A stretch of 64,000 bases of DNA. Source: Toxoplasma gondii ME49. Its lineage: Eukaryota; Apicomplexa; Conoidasida; Eucoccidiorida; Sarcocystidae. Made by a program: the position numbers and the translations under genes. Of this stretch, positions 25,479 to 43,949 are shown in pieces. A model generated the notes under the pieces. It was not told the origin of the DNA. It ran no database searches and saw nothing but the letters and a program-made list of their open reading frames with translations. The stretch is from positions 620,001 to 684,000 of the forward strand of contig NC_031467.1 of the NCBI RefSeq assembly GCF_000006565.2, given 5' to 3'. The first letter of the stretch is position 1. Each line of letters starts with the position of its first letter.

Positions 25479-27682
25479 AGAGAGGGGAAGACATAGATAT
25501 CTCCAGAGCGAGACAGAAGTATAGATGTATTTGGGGATATAGATACGTGGAAGGGAATTGAAGATAGTAGAGGTTGAGGTACATCGGCATGTCAGTCGAC
25601 ACCGAGAGTTCTCCAAATCGATAGTTTGGTGCAGAGAGAAAACGCACACAGACCAACGAAGGTGGACGCAGCACGCTGCACTCGATGAAGAAGAATCTCA
25701 ACAAATCCAGAAGGGCGTACAGAGGCCTTTCTTCGAACTGCGAGTCTCCTTTGACAGGTCAGGAGACACCAGAGTCATTGTGCTTTGGGGGAATTTGAGA
25801 GCAAACGTTTTCTCGTGCTCTGGTTCTGCTACAAACGAGAACTTGAAGCCGGTGAACCGACGGACCTCAAGGTTTCGACCAAAGGTCCAACTCGTAGCAT
25901 GCACTTCGCACAAAACGCAGTTTAGATAAGCCTACGACTCTCACTTTTCACAGAGAGTGTGTCAGGGAGAGTTGCTGTTGACGGACAATTCTCTGTGGCT
26001 GAGCAGGTTGCCCGTTCACTCCTTCTGCGGTTCGGCTTTGCATGCGCCTTTTCCTTCTTCCTTTTTGCCCGGAACAAATCGTTTTTCTTCTGCGTCCACA
26101 GAAAGGTCGACAGCCCTGAGTCTTGAAAAGGCAATGCGAACTCTCACACTGTACCGGGACCTCCAACCGTGGGCACTACCCCATGTGTTTTGGCCTCCGC
26201 GTTGCGCGCGACTCTCTCGCGTTTTAGGAGTTTAAGGCTAGAATGATTGTTTCAGTAGCGAGCTTTCTCTGAGGATTCGCGACTCGCTGAGTTTTCTTTC
26301 CGCTCGGACGCTTCGCGCGAGACGAGACAATCTTAGGAGTTTCAACGTAGGCCTTCAACAGCAGTTGCACGGAGGCCTTGTGACTTCTGCGAAGCGCGCA
26401 GCCGCAAGGTTCTCTTTTCACTGTTCCCTCATGTCTCATTTCAGGAAAAGGCTTTTCGTTCTGTTTAATTCAAGTTCCTATGCAGGCGAATTATGCTTTC
26501 CTCCCCTGCCTCCCATCCGGTTTGCCGCCGCATGCGGTGCGGCCCTCCGTGTGTCCAGGGCGTCTGCATCCGCGAACCGCGGAGTCACCCGACGGAGAGA
26601 AGCAGGAGTCTGAGAAAAAATCAAGACCGCCTTTGCGGAGCGAGAGCTTTTGTGCGTTAGCTGTTGCCAGGATCGGCGCGCCACGGTGGCGAGTGAGACG
26701 CGTCTGCTGCTTTTTCGTGACTCTGCAGAACAAGTCATGCCTGAGGCTGGAGTTCCTCTTTGTCGGCAAATGGGGAGACAACAGACACTCAACAGTCGAT
26801 TGTATATCCATGGCTCTGTAACAGGTGAACGCGACGCCAGAGGTCGCGGACGACCTCTCTTGTCTTTCCTTGGACCACAGAGATGAAGAAGAACAAGAGG
26901 GCCTCTCTCTCTCTCTGTCTCGACAAAAACGCGACAGCGGTTCGGAGACGGCTGCCGTTAACGAAGGAGAGGTTTGATCTTTCTACTCTTCGTTCGCGAC
27001 TCGGTGGCAAGTGCCACAAAGCGGCGCCGGCGACAGGTTCTGGAAAGCGAACATATCCACGTGCACATTTGCATGCAGCTCTGGACGTCGACGAAACGTA
27101 GACTCCTAGGTGGAAACGGAGAAGCGACTGCGCAGGAGGCGTCACGAACAGTCGCCGCCGCCTTCGTTCACTGCTGTCGCCTCTCTCCGCACCAGAGGTA
27201 TCTCGCGAGCTACAAAGAACGAAACCTAAAAAAGCAGGCAGAGATGTCCACTGGAAACAACGCGAAGGAAAAGCGAACGGCCCAGGGTGTGGGAAGACTC
27301 AGGCAACACATGCCTACCTTCTCTCACTTTCTCGAAGGTTCTGATTTCTCCTTTAAAGACGGACTTTCTCTTTGTTCAAAGCTGCTTCCTTCTCCCGTTC
27401 TCCCTTGCTCTCGCTCTCGCTCTCGCTCGCCGCTTTTTTTCTGCTCTTTCGCTCTCCGTGGCTGCACTTCTCCTAACCGACAGCGAGACGCTCTCCCTCA
27501 GTCTCTTCGTGTCTTCGCTTTCCCTCTCCCCTCTTCTGCTTTCACACCCGTCTCTTGCGTTTCTTCCTCTCTCTCTGCGCTCTCCTCTTTCTGTCACTCC
27601 CTGCGCTCCCCTGATCACTCTTCTTCTCGTGAGATTCTTCAGTTCTCCTCCAGTCCTCTCTCAGTCTCTCTCTCGTCCCGTC
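24890..27682. other. Spacer upstream of Sua5, downstream of the RING gene
   Basis: Most of this should be the Sua5 promoter and the RING-gene 3' UTR. A plus-strand open segment at 26825-26970, bounded by an acceptor-like cag and a donor-like gagag|gt, has coding texture but no family match. I did not call it. Confidence 0.4.
25446..25474. repeat. (TA)n microsatellite
   Basis: An almost perfect dinucleotide run of about 14 units in the spacer upstream of Sua5. Confidence 0.9.
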
Positions 27683-33642
<5,960 letters not shown>

Positions 33643-35182
33643 GGTTTTCGCGTGACGAAGTAGAGCAAAGAGACTGAAAGGGCAAGAGGAGGGCTGCGAC
33701 CTTGAGAAAGGGGAGTAGAGGCTACCAAACGAAGAAAAGTCTTCTCACCCAGTGCGAGAAAATGCAGGCACCACCAATCCAGCCTCCCCCGACACAGGCC
33801 TGTTGCTGCGGATCTCCCATGGTTTCTCCGCGGCGAAGGAAGTTCACCTGCAAAGCTCTCCGCTCATTCCTTCAGCGTTGAGAGACGGGGGGGGGCGAGA
33901 GAAGCTCGGGGAACGCGACAGAAAAAAACTGGAAAGACTTGCTCGAGACACTGAAGCCGAGTGCTGTGTAGACGAGAGTGCGACACCGCTGTCCATCGCC
34001 TTCACCCTGGCCTGCCTTCGAGGCTGAACGAGTTCGATTCACGAACCGCGCCTTCAGGTCGTTCTCGGAAGAGAGAGCGGCCAAGCGGCGAGGAAGACGA
34101 GGCGAAGAAAGGGAGAGAGAGGCGAGGACAGAGCTGAAGCGGCACTGGAGGTGTGAGAGAGGAACGGTTCTGTCTTTGATCGTCCTCCAGGAAAGAAAAA
34201 TGAACGAAGGACGAGCCTCGCTGTCCTTGTTTAGGAAGGTGGCTGGAGAAGCGGCGAGAAGGCGGAAAGAACGCAGACGAGAGAAAAAAAAAGAGGAGAG
34301 GGAGGATGCTTGTGAGACCGATATGCCTAATTGCGCGCGTCCTTCCTCTTTTTCTATCGCAGACGAAAGCAGAGACAGCTGAATTCTCTTCGGTGCCCCG
34401 AACAAGGTCGCTACCTCTTCGGCGAGCCAGAAACAAAGCTGCGCTGCTGGAGGGAACTGTTCGAGAGAAGACTGGAAGTCGTCCGCCGAGAAAGACGCGA
34501 CGGAGAAGAGGAGAAGCAGTCGAGCAAGAAGAGGAAAGGAAGAGAGAAAAGGAGAGAAGAAGGGAAAGAAAACCGGGAACGGGCTGTAGCGACACGCAAA
34601 GACAATGCAAGTGCTCTCGAGGAAAAGAGAGTTTTTGCATCTCACGGAAGGCCGATTTAGATGCATCCCTTTCAAGAGTTCACGCAACCTCCTGGCTCTT
34701 GGACAAATGCCGAAAAAACGGAAAAGGAAAAAGGAAGAAAAAAGAACAAGAGAGGCAAAGAACGCCTTCTTCTCGCTCGAGAAAGACAGACAAGGGGGTC
34801 GAGCTCGCTGTGTGCCGGCGCGCTGTGTGTGCTGGCGCGCTGTGTTTGTTTCTCTGTGAACTTTTTTAGTATCTTTCCAACGAAAAAGTCTGAATTCTTC
34901 AGAAGAAGAAAAGGTGTATGCAGCGTGGCAGGAGACGGATCGAGGTTCCGGACTCAAAAAACGATGACATCGAATAAGCAGCAATTAAATTAAATCGACA
35001 GAAAACCGCAGAAAAAAGAGACTGCAGAAACAACCGACGGTGGCGAGTCCTGCGACCGCGGAAACAGTTCGGAATCGAAAAACCGATCGCTTAATCTCTT
35101 GCCACGACATACATTGCCCCAAACGCGTCTAACCATGAAAACAACCCTAGACAGATCACTGCACAAAGAGGCAAATATATAC

Positions 35183-35236
<54 letters not shown>

Positions 35237-38001
35237 ACCTAAACCCACACCATACAAGAGTCTGCACCTATCTAAATCAACACATGTACGGATGTACGAG
35301 TATATATTTATTTATATATATACGTAGATAGCACGGTCAATTTAGAAAGCCAGACATGAGGCATGAGGGGAAGCGACAGAGACCGGTATGAACATACAGG
35401 ATACATACAGACTCCAGTGTATATCTATATATCTAGAGAGAGAGAGTACACCGTTAGATGCTGTTGTATGAAAGTAGAGTATGCATCTGTATATGCGGAA
35501 GGACAAGAGACAGACAAGGTGGAGAGAAGGTGAGTGGCAGGTGGGGAGAAAACGACAGGGAGAAAGCGTGGAAGTGATCTCGAGTGACGCATCCACGAAC
35601 TCTAAGAGCGTCTCCTACGAAAGAATAGCAAAGCTGCAGTTTCCAAGGGAAAAGCACCTCGCAATAACTGGTGCACGCAAACATACAAATATATATTTAT
35701 ATATATTTATATATATATATGTCAACCGATGCTCAAACTTGAGTATAGATACATGGATGGCGTCTTACTCTCACCCGTTTTAAAATATAGGTATCCTTGC
35801 ACTCCTATCCACTCAGTGTTGAACGTCAATAATGTGTGCAAGTTTATTTCATGGGCACTAATAATTCATCACATATATGTCTGTATTTAAGTCTTCTTAG
35901 TGAAAAGTCTTTGTGGAGCAACAAGGCGTAAAAGTCTCTATGAAACGGGCACTGAAACAGTACCCCTAGCAGCCGCGAGATTTTCCTCGTCGTTGACTTC
36001 GACGAGGTCACGCATCGAAGAGACAGGAAAGTGACGAGAGCGGGTGACGAGTCGTTGAAGTTTTGTTTAAAAACTGAAGAAGCTGACATGGTTGGCTCTT
36101 TCTTTTTTGCGACTTTCCGACAATTTCCGCTTTTTCTTTCTCGACTTTTCTCCACGCCTGTCGAGGGAGTTCGAAGACCTTGCGCGAATCCAGCGAACCA
36201 ATGTGTCACGGTGTTCTGCCTTTTTAATTAACCTTTCTTTCTTTTTTCATTGTGAAGCCTTCTCTCGGATCTCTCTTCGGTTTCGTCGCCTTTTGAACTT
36301 TTTTTCACCTTTTTTCACCTTTTTTGCCCTGTTCCGTGATTTCTCGTTAGCCTTCGAGGACACCGCCCGCGTTTCTTCCACGCTCACCGGTTCCTTTTTC
36401 TGCATTTGCCCTTCTCGGTCACTTCTCTCGTTTTCTTCTCGCTGTTCCTTCTCTTTTTCTTCCTTTCTCGGTTGTCTCTCTTCAGTTTAGATACACACCG
36501 TTTTCACTCGCGAGCCGATCCTTGTCTCTTGCTCCTTCTCTGCTCCTCATTTCGGTGTTTCCTGAGACTCCTCTTCTCTTCTGCTTGTCGCTTTCTGCTT
36601 GTCGCTTTTCGTCGGAGTGGCTCGTACTTCTAGGTCTCGTTGTCTTTTCGCCGTTTTCCTCCTTTCTGCACTCTCCCTTCGTGTGCCTTCGTCGTCTATC
36701 CTTGTTCGCCCGCTGCACTCGTCGCTTGTCCCCACTTTGTTCCGTCCTTGTTCTCTTCCCGTTCTCTGCTTCTTTTCCTCTCCTGCCTTCTTTGTCGTCT
36801 TTCCTCGAAGTATCCTCTCTTGCCTTTTCTTGCTTTGTCGTCTGTTTCTCCGTTCCCCGTTCTCGACGAGCGCCTCTGGTGTTGTTCTCTGTTTCCCGCG
36901 CTCTCGTCGTCAAGCTCCTTGGCTGTCCGTTCGATTCGAGTGACGTTGAGGAGCATTGCGTTTCTGCCGCAAGAGGCAACGGAGACAGCTGGCTCATGCC
37001 AGGCCACCGGAAGCGAGAACATCGTGATCACAGTGAGGGGAGCTCTTTTTTTTCGTCGAATTTAGGTCTATTTTTCTTGTTTCCTGGCTTGCCAAGGACC
37101 TCTCTGGAGACTTTTTCGCGCTTCCCCTCCCCCTTGCCGCGTCTTCGACAGATCTCGTTCTTCTTCTCGTGGTGCTGTGCGGCGCCTCGGTGTTTTCGTC
37201 TCTCTTTGTCGGCCTTCCACGTCGCGTTTCTTTCTCTCCCGTTTCTGCTCTTCTTCTCGGTTTGTCTAAGGAGGCACCGTCCTTCCTCTTCTCTTCCATT
37301 CTTTGCAACATCCTCTGCAGTTCGGAATTGACTTCCTCTTCTCTCTACGAAGGCTCTCGAGTTTCCCTTTTCGAAGGACGAAGTGTCTATTCTTGTCTCC
37401 ACTGCGCGAGAAGGAGGAAGGCTTTTCCTTGCCTCTCGTTGTCTTCTAGCGGCGAACAAGAGCCGGCATTCCTGCGACGAGAGGAGAGACGTCACCAAGA
37501 GAGAGAGGCAAACGTATCTTGTTGTCTTCCTCGCGTTTCGATTTCATTCTCCCTCCCTCGATATGTTTCGGCAGCTTCGCAGACTTCGTGCGTCTCCCTC
37601 GTTTCGGTGCTCGTCTTTCTGCCCTGTTCTCCTTTTGCTGCTTGCTTCTATTCTTCCAACTGTCGCAGCCTGCATCAGAACCTCTTTTCCTGTTACAGTC
37701 CCTTCTGGGCTCTTTCTCTCTTCCTAATGAGACTCCGATTGGTCTGCCGGCCTTCCCCTCTCGCTTAAAAAGGGCAACACCCACTCTTCTCTGTACGCCA
37801 CCTTGTCTGTTTCTCCTTCTCTGCGTAGACTTCTTTGCAGCTTCATCCTGCTCTCCTTCTTCCCTCTGAGTCTCTCTTCTTCTCGCTTACTGTGACTGCT
37901 TTTGTCTCTCCTCCTGACGCTGCTGTCGCTGTCTGTGCGCCTCTGGCCGCCTTTCTTTTCCGACGGAAAGACACAGTTTCCCCCTCCATTTCCTCTCCAA
38001 A
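33643..38001. other. Divergent spacer with pyrimidine-rich leader
   Basis: This region lies between the RING gene (-) and the KDEL-receptor-like gene (+). It contains (TA)n tracts near 35176-35236 and 35690-35720. From about 36240 to 38000 the plus strand is markedly T/C-rich, which fits a long 5' UTR or promoter of the downstream gene. Long ORFs here, such as 33872-34984 on the minus strand and 36522-37331 on the plus strand, show only the compositional bias and are not called. Confidence 0.5.
35176..35236. repeat. (TA)n microsatellite
   Basis: About 60 bp of nearly perfect TA dinucleotides in the divergent spacer, followed by a looser TA-rich patch to about 35330. Confidence 0.9.
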
Positions 38002-38541
38002 ATGCTGCAGACGTGGATTCGGCTGCTCACGCTCATGGCGGTGGCGGCTCTGTTCATCGTTCAACAGGTTTCGTATCCTCTCGTCACAGTCTGGGTGGCG
38101 TTGGGGGAGTATCTCCACTGTGCCTCCTACGTTCTCCTGCTGGACCTCATCATCACGAATCGCGGCCTGAAAGGTCTCAGCGTAAAGACGCAAATCTGCT
38201 TCCTCTTTGTTCACTGGTTTCGCTACTTCGACTCTTTCTTCTCCACTCACCCCAATCACTGGATATTTGTGAGACAACAGAAAAAACATCCGAAGTAAAG
38301 TCGGGTCTCTCTGTATACAAATATAGATATCTATCTATATCTATATATATAGATATAGATATAGATATAGATATATGTATCCTTTCGCATAGTATATATT
38401 TATAGAGCTAAGGCTATATATGCATATAAATGAGGACGTACTCGATTTGGACGAATTCCTATATATGTACGTGCATGTATATGTAGAGCTGCATATCAAA
38501 CAAGTCTGCATACACAATATCATGGGTCTATAAACGTGAAC

Positions 38542-38592
<51 letters not shown>

Positions 38593-41500
38593 TTTGTGTT
38601 GCTTTTTTTGTGTTGGAAGTTGACCGAAAGAGATATGCATGTTGTGTGTGAACGTGGCGAGTGAGTGTCGATTTGGAATGTCCTATGCATGTCCCTCGAT
38701 TTTCCTTGCCGTTTTTGAATGCCGCGCGTCTTGCCAGCTTCGATAGGAAGGTGTCTGAAAGGCTGCGTTGCGTTTTGTCAGGCCCTGAAGGTTTTCTACA
38801 TGGTCGTCTCGGCTCTGCTCGTCATCTCGCTGGTCTGCCTCAGAAACAGTTGGGAACGGCGCAAAGACACCTGCTCGCTCCTCGTTCTCTTCTCCATTTC
38901 GCTTCTCCTCGGCGGCGTCAACTTCGTCGTCGATGACATGTGGCCAGACTCTGGCTCGGAGCGTGCTCTCCACTTGTTTTGGATTGTTTCCCACTATTTG
39001 CAAGTGAGGAAGAATCAACGGAAAGGAGTGGAAAGAAGAAGCGAATTGTTTCCCATTATTTGCAAGTGAGGAAGAATCAACGGAAAGGAGTGGAAAGAAG
39101 AAGCGACCACAACGGAGTTCTCCTGCCTTCAGCGGTGCCTCGCGCCGCCACCCTTCCTCTCCTCTCTTGAGACCGGTCCGGGACGCCTTCGCTCCCCGCG
39201 ATCTCTTCAGTGTCCTCTCTGCGGTTCGTCTTCCTGACTTTGCGCATGTTCGGTCTGGCTGGCCGCGTTCTCGTCTCCTCTTGTCTCCGCTGTCTCTCAC
39301 TCTGTGCTCTCCTGTCTGGTTTTTTCCTCGGAGTCGCGTCATTAGAGAGCGAAACGACGCATGCACTTTTAAAGGTCTTCTCCAGCAGAGCCTGCGCCCA
39401 TCATCTTCCCCGGTTAGACGCCGACGACTCCCAAGCGCGTGTCTCCAAAAACGATTCGCAAAACGAGTGAACTGTGTACGTTGGAGCGGCATTCAGAACC
39501 TAACAAGGCTTCAACTGTTGGGCGGTCGCTCCTCGTGAGTGCACCCAGAACTGCCGTTTGTCGAGATGCGATTGACGCAGGGTGAGGCAACTCGAAAGAA
39601 CTCCAGGTTCCGACTGTGGGGTCTCTGTGTCTCCGCCTGCAGGGATTCGCCATGCTGCCGCAGTTTGTTTTCTGCTATCGGGACCCTGACAACAAAGACA
39701 GTCTCTTGACTGCGTACGTTCTCGTCCTTGGATCGTATCGCCTCGCATACGCAATCAACTGGATCGAGCGAGCGTACAAAGAGAACTTCTTCTACGTTTC
39801 TGGCCCTCTCGGACTGAGCATCTTGATTCTTTTCCTGGGCGACTTCGTTATCTTCAAGTTGAAAAGCAAAAGTCTAATCTCCTCCTTCGTCCTTCGCATC
39901 GGTGAGCTGCGACGCTGAAGGTTCTTCCTGTCTCGGCAAAAACTGGAGTTCAGCGGACAGAAGGAGCTACTGTCGCTGGCCTCTCTCCCGGCTATGCTTT
40001 ACCGTTCTCTTGAAACTCGAAATTGACCAACAGAGATGCTTCCTCTGCTAAAATCACAAGACGTTTCGCAGACTGTAGTTACCGTGAGTCGTCGACACAA
40101 CACGATCCGGTTTCCCGGTGTCAAACAAGCGTCGACAAATCTCCTTTTGTTTTCCGGGAGTGGAGAAGGACTGTCAGAAAAGACTCGCGCTTCACGGGGT
40201 GTATGAACACCGGGCGCAGTTCTGCACCGCACCGAGAGGGTTCCACGGTGAAGCCGCGTAGGCGTCTTGATTGTTTTTGGTGGATGTGGAGGTTGGCGTT
40301 TCTTTCTGTTCTGTTCGTCTCTGCTAGCTGAGTTTCTTGAGCCTTTCTTCCTATGTCTGTGGCTCTGTTTCTTCCGCAGACGACACGATCGACGCCTCTC
40401 AGCAGCCTCTCCTTCAGGCCGTTTACGGGAACAACTACGACCGTCTCTCGCTCGCCGAAGCTTCTCAACAGCTCGGCTCTGCTCGGATTCCTCCCATTGA
40501 AATAGATCTGCAGCATGTCCACGTTGTAGGTCGACCTACAGCCGACATCAGTAAGTGGGATGTAGAGGACGCGCTTGCGTTTCGCCCCTCTTGATGTTCG
40601 AGGTCGGCGTTTCAAGAACAGACGAGCTCTTCGCGCTCCGAGGTTTCTTCGTGAACTCTGTCGATGTTTCAACTTCGTTCTCCTTTTCAGAACACCCCAC
40701 CCGTCAGTTGTTTCGTTTCACCTCTCGGTTCGCCTCTTTGTCATCGTGGCAACACACATGTCTCTACAGAAGTCAATTCCAGCATTCGTCTAGCATGGTA
40801 TATCACCTACTCCTTGTCTTCTATACTATCGGTTGCTCGTGCTCATACGGATCCAGCATGTTCAGTGCCTTCAGCTTTCATGCAAGCATGAAAACTGGCA
40901 CGCTACTGAATTCCGGCCCTTTCAGTTGTCTTCAGGAGTTCAGTGAAGGCGTGGTGCTCAGCAAAGGACGAAGGTTTGAGCGATGTATGAGCCGCTTGTG
41001 TCGGCTCTTTCGAAAAAACATTTCGTCTTCAGTTGCTGATGGCTTGTGTCAAGTCGTCTTATGCATGCAGTATCCGATGAGTTTATCCAGTACCGGGACT
41101 TCTACGACTTTTTGATGGTGTCCGGAGCTCGGCAGCACACCGTGTTTCCTGGGTTTCGAGTCCTGAATCTCGACTGTCGTCTGCAGTCTCAGAGCGTTTC
41201 AGTTAGAGGGAGGCTTGCGTTTGTCGCATGTCTTGGCGATAAGGCGTTCTTCGCGTTCGATGTTTCCCGGCAGTGATCTCAGGTCGTCGTCGCGCTATCA
41301 GGGTGCGTCCCTGCGGCTCATGACTCGTCTGAAGCGCCGGTCGTGCCATGAGTCGCCACCCTCAAGTGGCTGCATGTCGCTTTGTGGCTTTTTCGCGACT
41401 TCAGATTCGCGTATCCAACGCTTGGCAGTCAAATGAGTCGAAACGTCTTTCCTCGAAACGAAATTGTTCTTCCCTGGTCTCTGTGCAGGCTCCCTGTCGA

Positions 41501-41772
41501 CGTCGACGAACTCCCCGGTCACGACGAATCCGCCCAAGAGCTCCGCGACGCCGGGAGCACATACTCTTCACGGCGGGGTCGATCTGGCTGGCGACATGGC
41601 GACTCCGACAGCTCTGTACAAGCTGGACGACGAGAGTGACTCTGAGGACGAGAAAATAGTGTTTGACATTTCTGGACGACGCGCCGAGAGAGAAGGCGAC
41701 CACAGTCCGCGTCGCGACAGGGGCGAAACGGAGAATCGAGAAGGAGGCCGCGGTCAGTCGGTGCGCGCGTGA
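38002..41772 (+). CDS. KDEL-receptor (ERD2)-like membrane protein with long C-terminal tail
   Basis: ERD2 proteins retrieve escaped ER residents from the Golgi. Resolved exons are 38002-38268, 38782-39003, 39643-39901, 40380-40550, 41071-41117 and a last one from about 41489 to 41772. The first five join in phase. ATG at 38002 sits in CCAAAATG. Family landmarks are GLSVKTQICFLFVHWFRYFD (family: GISGKSQ...RYLD), the helix after ALKVFYMVV, ALHLFWIVSHYLQ joined to GFAMLPQFVFCYRDPDNKDS, and SYRLAYAINWIERAYKENFF before the last helix. KDEL receptors have about 212 residues; this protein adds a hydrophilic tail of 150 or more residues with IDASQQPLL and YKLDDESDSEDEKIVFD. The last exon needs one more base of phase than the 41117 donor gives, so a small exon or another donor in 41118-41488 is missing. 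It may be a divergent paralogue rather than the canonical receptor. Confidence 0.8.
38330..38592. repeat. TA-rich repeats in the first KDEL-receptor-like intron
   Basis: Two tracts lie in this intron: GATATA units at about 38330-38378 and a pure (TA)n at about 38545-38590. Confidence 0.85.
38983..39106. repeat. 62-bp tandem duplication spanning a splice donor
   Basis: Two head-to-tail copies, 38983-39044 and 39045-39106, are identical except for one base (CCCACTATT versus CCCATTATT). Each copy carries the end of exon 2 of the KDEL-receptor-like gene and its donor CAA|GTGAGG. The first donor keeps the frame with exon 3. The second would add 62 nt, shift the frame and reach a stop at 39067-39069. 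Confidence 0.95.
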
Positions 41773-43949
41773 AGGCTTTTCAGAGAAGAAGAGACTCGCG
41801 AACGAAGCAGACTCGGGAGAACAGGCAAGATGGCAACCGACGAAGCGGCCGGCATCTGCGGCAGGAAGGCTGCAGTTGATGTGGTGATCCCGACTCGCAT
41901 ACGAGACCGTCGAACCAGAAATTAACGCTCTCAAGGCGCGAATCCTTTCATCTCAGAGGATTTGCTCGGTGTGGACAAACAGACGGGGAGGGTTCGGAAC
42001 ATGCGTGAGTCACGAGGGAAGAGAAGGTGCAACTTTTTCGAGCGGGAACCGAGCGGCGGCGGGCAGAAAGAGAAGGCAGAAAGGCTGCTTTGAACGCTCT
42101 GCAGTGACGAAGCCGTGGCGACTCGAGTCGGCTGTTCCGTGACAATCCGCACAACCTGTGGATTGATGCATGTCGAGACGAACAGGTGACCGAGGAAAGG
42201 ACTGTGTGTGCACGTTGTTGTGACAAACAGGGGGCGAAGAGAATCCGAAAAGCTCCATTAAAAGGGATCGAATCAGATAGAGTTTCATTCACACTGGATG
42301 GCAGTAGATGGGGTCGCAGGCAGCAGGGACGACACGCAGAAGTGGGTCCCGTGACGAGAACGCGTAAGGAAATTCCCTTCTACGCGAGCGGCAGACACGC
42401 GGGAGGAAGCCGCAGTTCGAACGATGGATTCTTCTTTTTTCACTCTGTTGCCGCATTGTTCCCGGAGGAGCTACGCGTCAGTGTCGATTTCGTCTGTGCC
42501 GAGTCCAGGGGTTTCCTGTTTTTGTCCTTTGCTTGGATCCACTGAGTTTCTGAGTTTTTTAGGTAGCTCGCCTTAGTCCTGACCCGTGTGATTCTCCAGA
42601 TGTTTTCGTGGTTCACCCTGCGCTTCCTCCGCGAAAACCGTGAGGCGAAGGCGAACAACTTTTGCTTTCTGTCGATGCGCGTTCACGGACGTTGGCCAGA
42701 CGGATACGTAGAAAAAACTCCGACACGCTCCTAGGGTCTTCTACAGGGGGCTTTCCGCACATTTAGGAAGATGCCACTGGGTAAAGATGTATCCTCTCTG
42801 TCCGCATGCTGGGACACACCTTCAGATCCAGTCCCCGGGATGTCACTTCATCGCCACAAACTCCGATCGAGACACTGGGTTTTGAGAGAGCAATGTAGAA
42901 CTACACGGGTGATACGCCGCTGTACCTGTGTTGGAAGTGTAAAAAACCGGAGCAGAAAGAGAAAGGTTGCATTGATGGGCATCCATCCAAATATGGAAGA
43001 GAATCTGCAACTAGAAAGGCTGCGTAAATCGCTAATACACATGTTGAGAGATATATAGTGATGCTAAAGGAAACGCGTGCGAACATTAACCTGTCAACTC
43101 GAGGACACATTTTTTTCTGAGGTGGGAAAGGCGAAGAGCCTGCGCCAACTGTCAATGTTGAAGAAACTGGAAACATCACCTAGTCTAGTGACTGCTTCCC
43201 TTCTGCTTCGTACTCGAGTGGACATCGTGCTTGAAAAAGGTGTCCTCAGCGGTTCCGCGTTCGAGTTGAGGCTTTGTTACGGAATGTTGAGCAGGTTTTC
43301 TGCTTGCTTTCAAGTTTTGTTCATCAAGTCGATCAGAACGCAAACGCGGGTGCGATAACTCGCTCCGTACATTGGTAAGGACTTCCGTTGTCCTCACAAA
43401 AGTTCTGCGTGCGTTCTACGCCCGTGCGGTTCCTGTACTGTGACCGCTGCTATGTGCGGCGCGTGCCGAGACACTCTTTAGAGTCAAACTCTTTTTTGCG
43501 ATGCGCTCCCGGTAGTGATGTCGACAGGGGCGTACGCTCCCAGCAGTGAGGAGTTTCGTACCCAAAAAAGGTATTCGCGTGGAGCGTGTCGTCAATCGTG
43601 GCGGACAACGAGTGTTTGGAGGTGGCCGCACAAGTGCAGCGGTGTCGGCTAGGCACAGGAGGGAGAGCGTTAGATCAGCCCAAAGAGTGCGTGTTGCTGC
43701 GTTCTGGAAAGCTCGAGAGGCGCTCTGCTCGCGAAGCCCGGCAGCCCTAACGATCTACATACATGTCAGGCTAACAATGCATCCCTCCAGTTACTAAACA
43801 GGTGCTGGCGAACGCGAATTCGATCCGTGAATTCCGCGCCTGGGACCATGAACTATTATATACTGCACCCGATTGAGCGTGGACTCACGCATGAACCAGT
43901 ATGGTGCAGCCGTTTCAGTGTTTCATCAGCAAACGCAGGCATGGTCACT
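41773..43949. other. Convergent spacer after the KDEL-receptor-like gene
   Basis: This spacer sits between two convergent genes and holds no confident coding sequence. At 42899-43027 a short plus-strand open segment after an acceptor-like tag encodes CWKCKKPEQKEKGC and IDGHPSKYGR, ending in TAA. It could be a stray exon or a gene relic. Confidence 0.4.

Noticed and set aside
34029..34050. GAGTTCGATTCACGAAC resembling a Pol III B box
   Set aside because: The T stem does not pair and no A box is found upstream.
33872..34984. 370-residue minus-strand ORF upstream of the RING gene
   Set aside because: Its composition is just the reverse of purine-rich DNA (Phe/Ser/Leu-rich), with no motif and no splice support. 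It is likely 5' UTR or promoter.
36522..37331. 269-residue plus-strand ORF and its overlapping frames
   Set aside because: All plus frames are long here because of the T/C bias. There is no conserved motif and no Kozak-supported start.
41382..41639. Alternative frame of the last KDEL-receptor-like exon (LPVDVDELPGHDE...)
   Set aside because: It could follow a weak GT at 41119-41120, but the frame ending in DESDSEDEKIVFD is longer and less biased. Left open pending cDNA.
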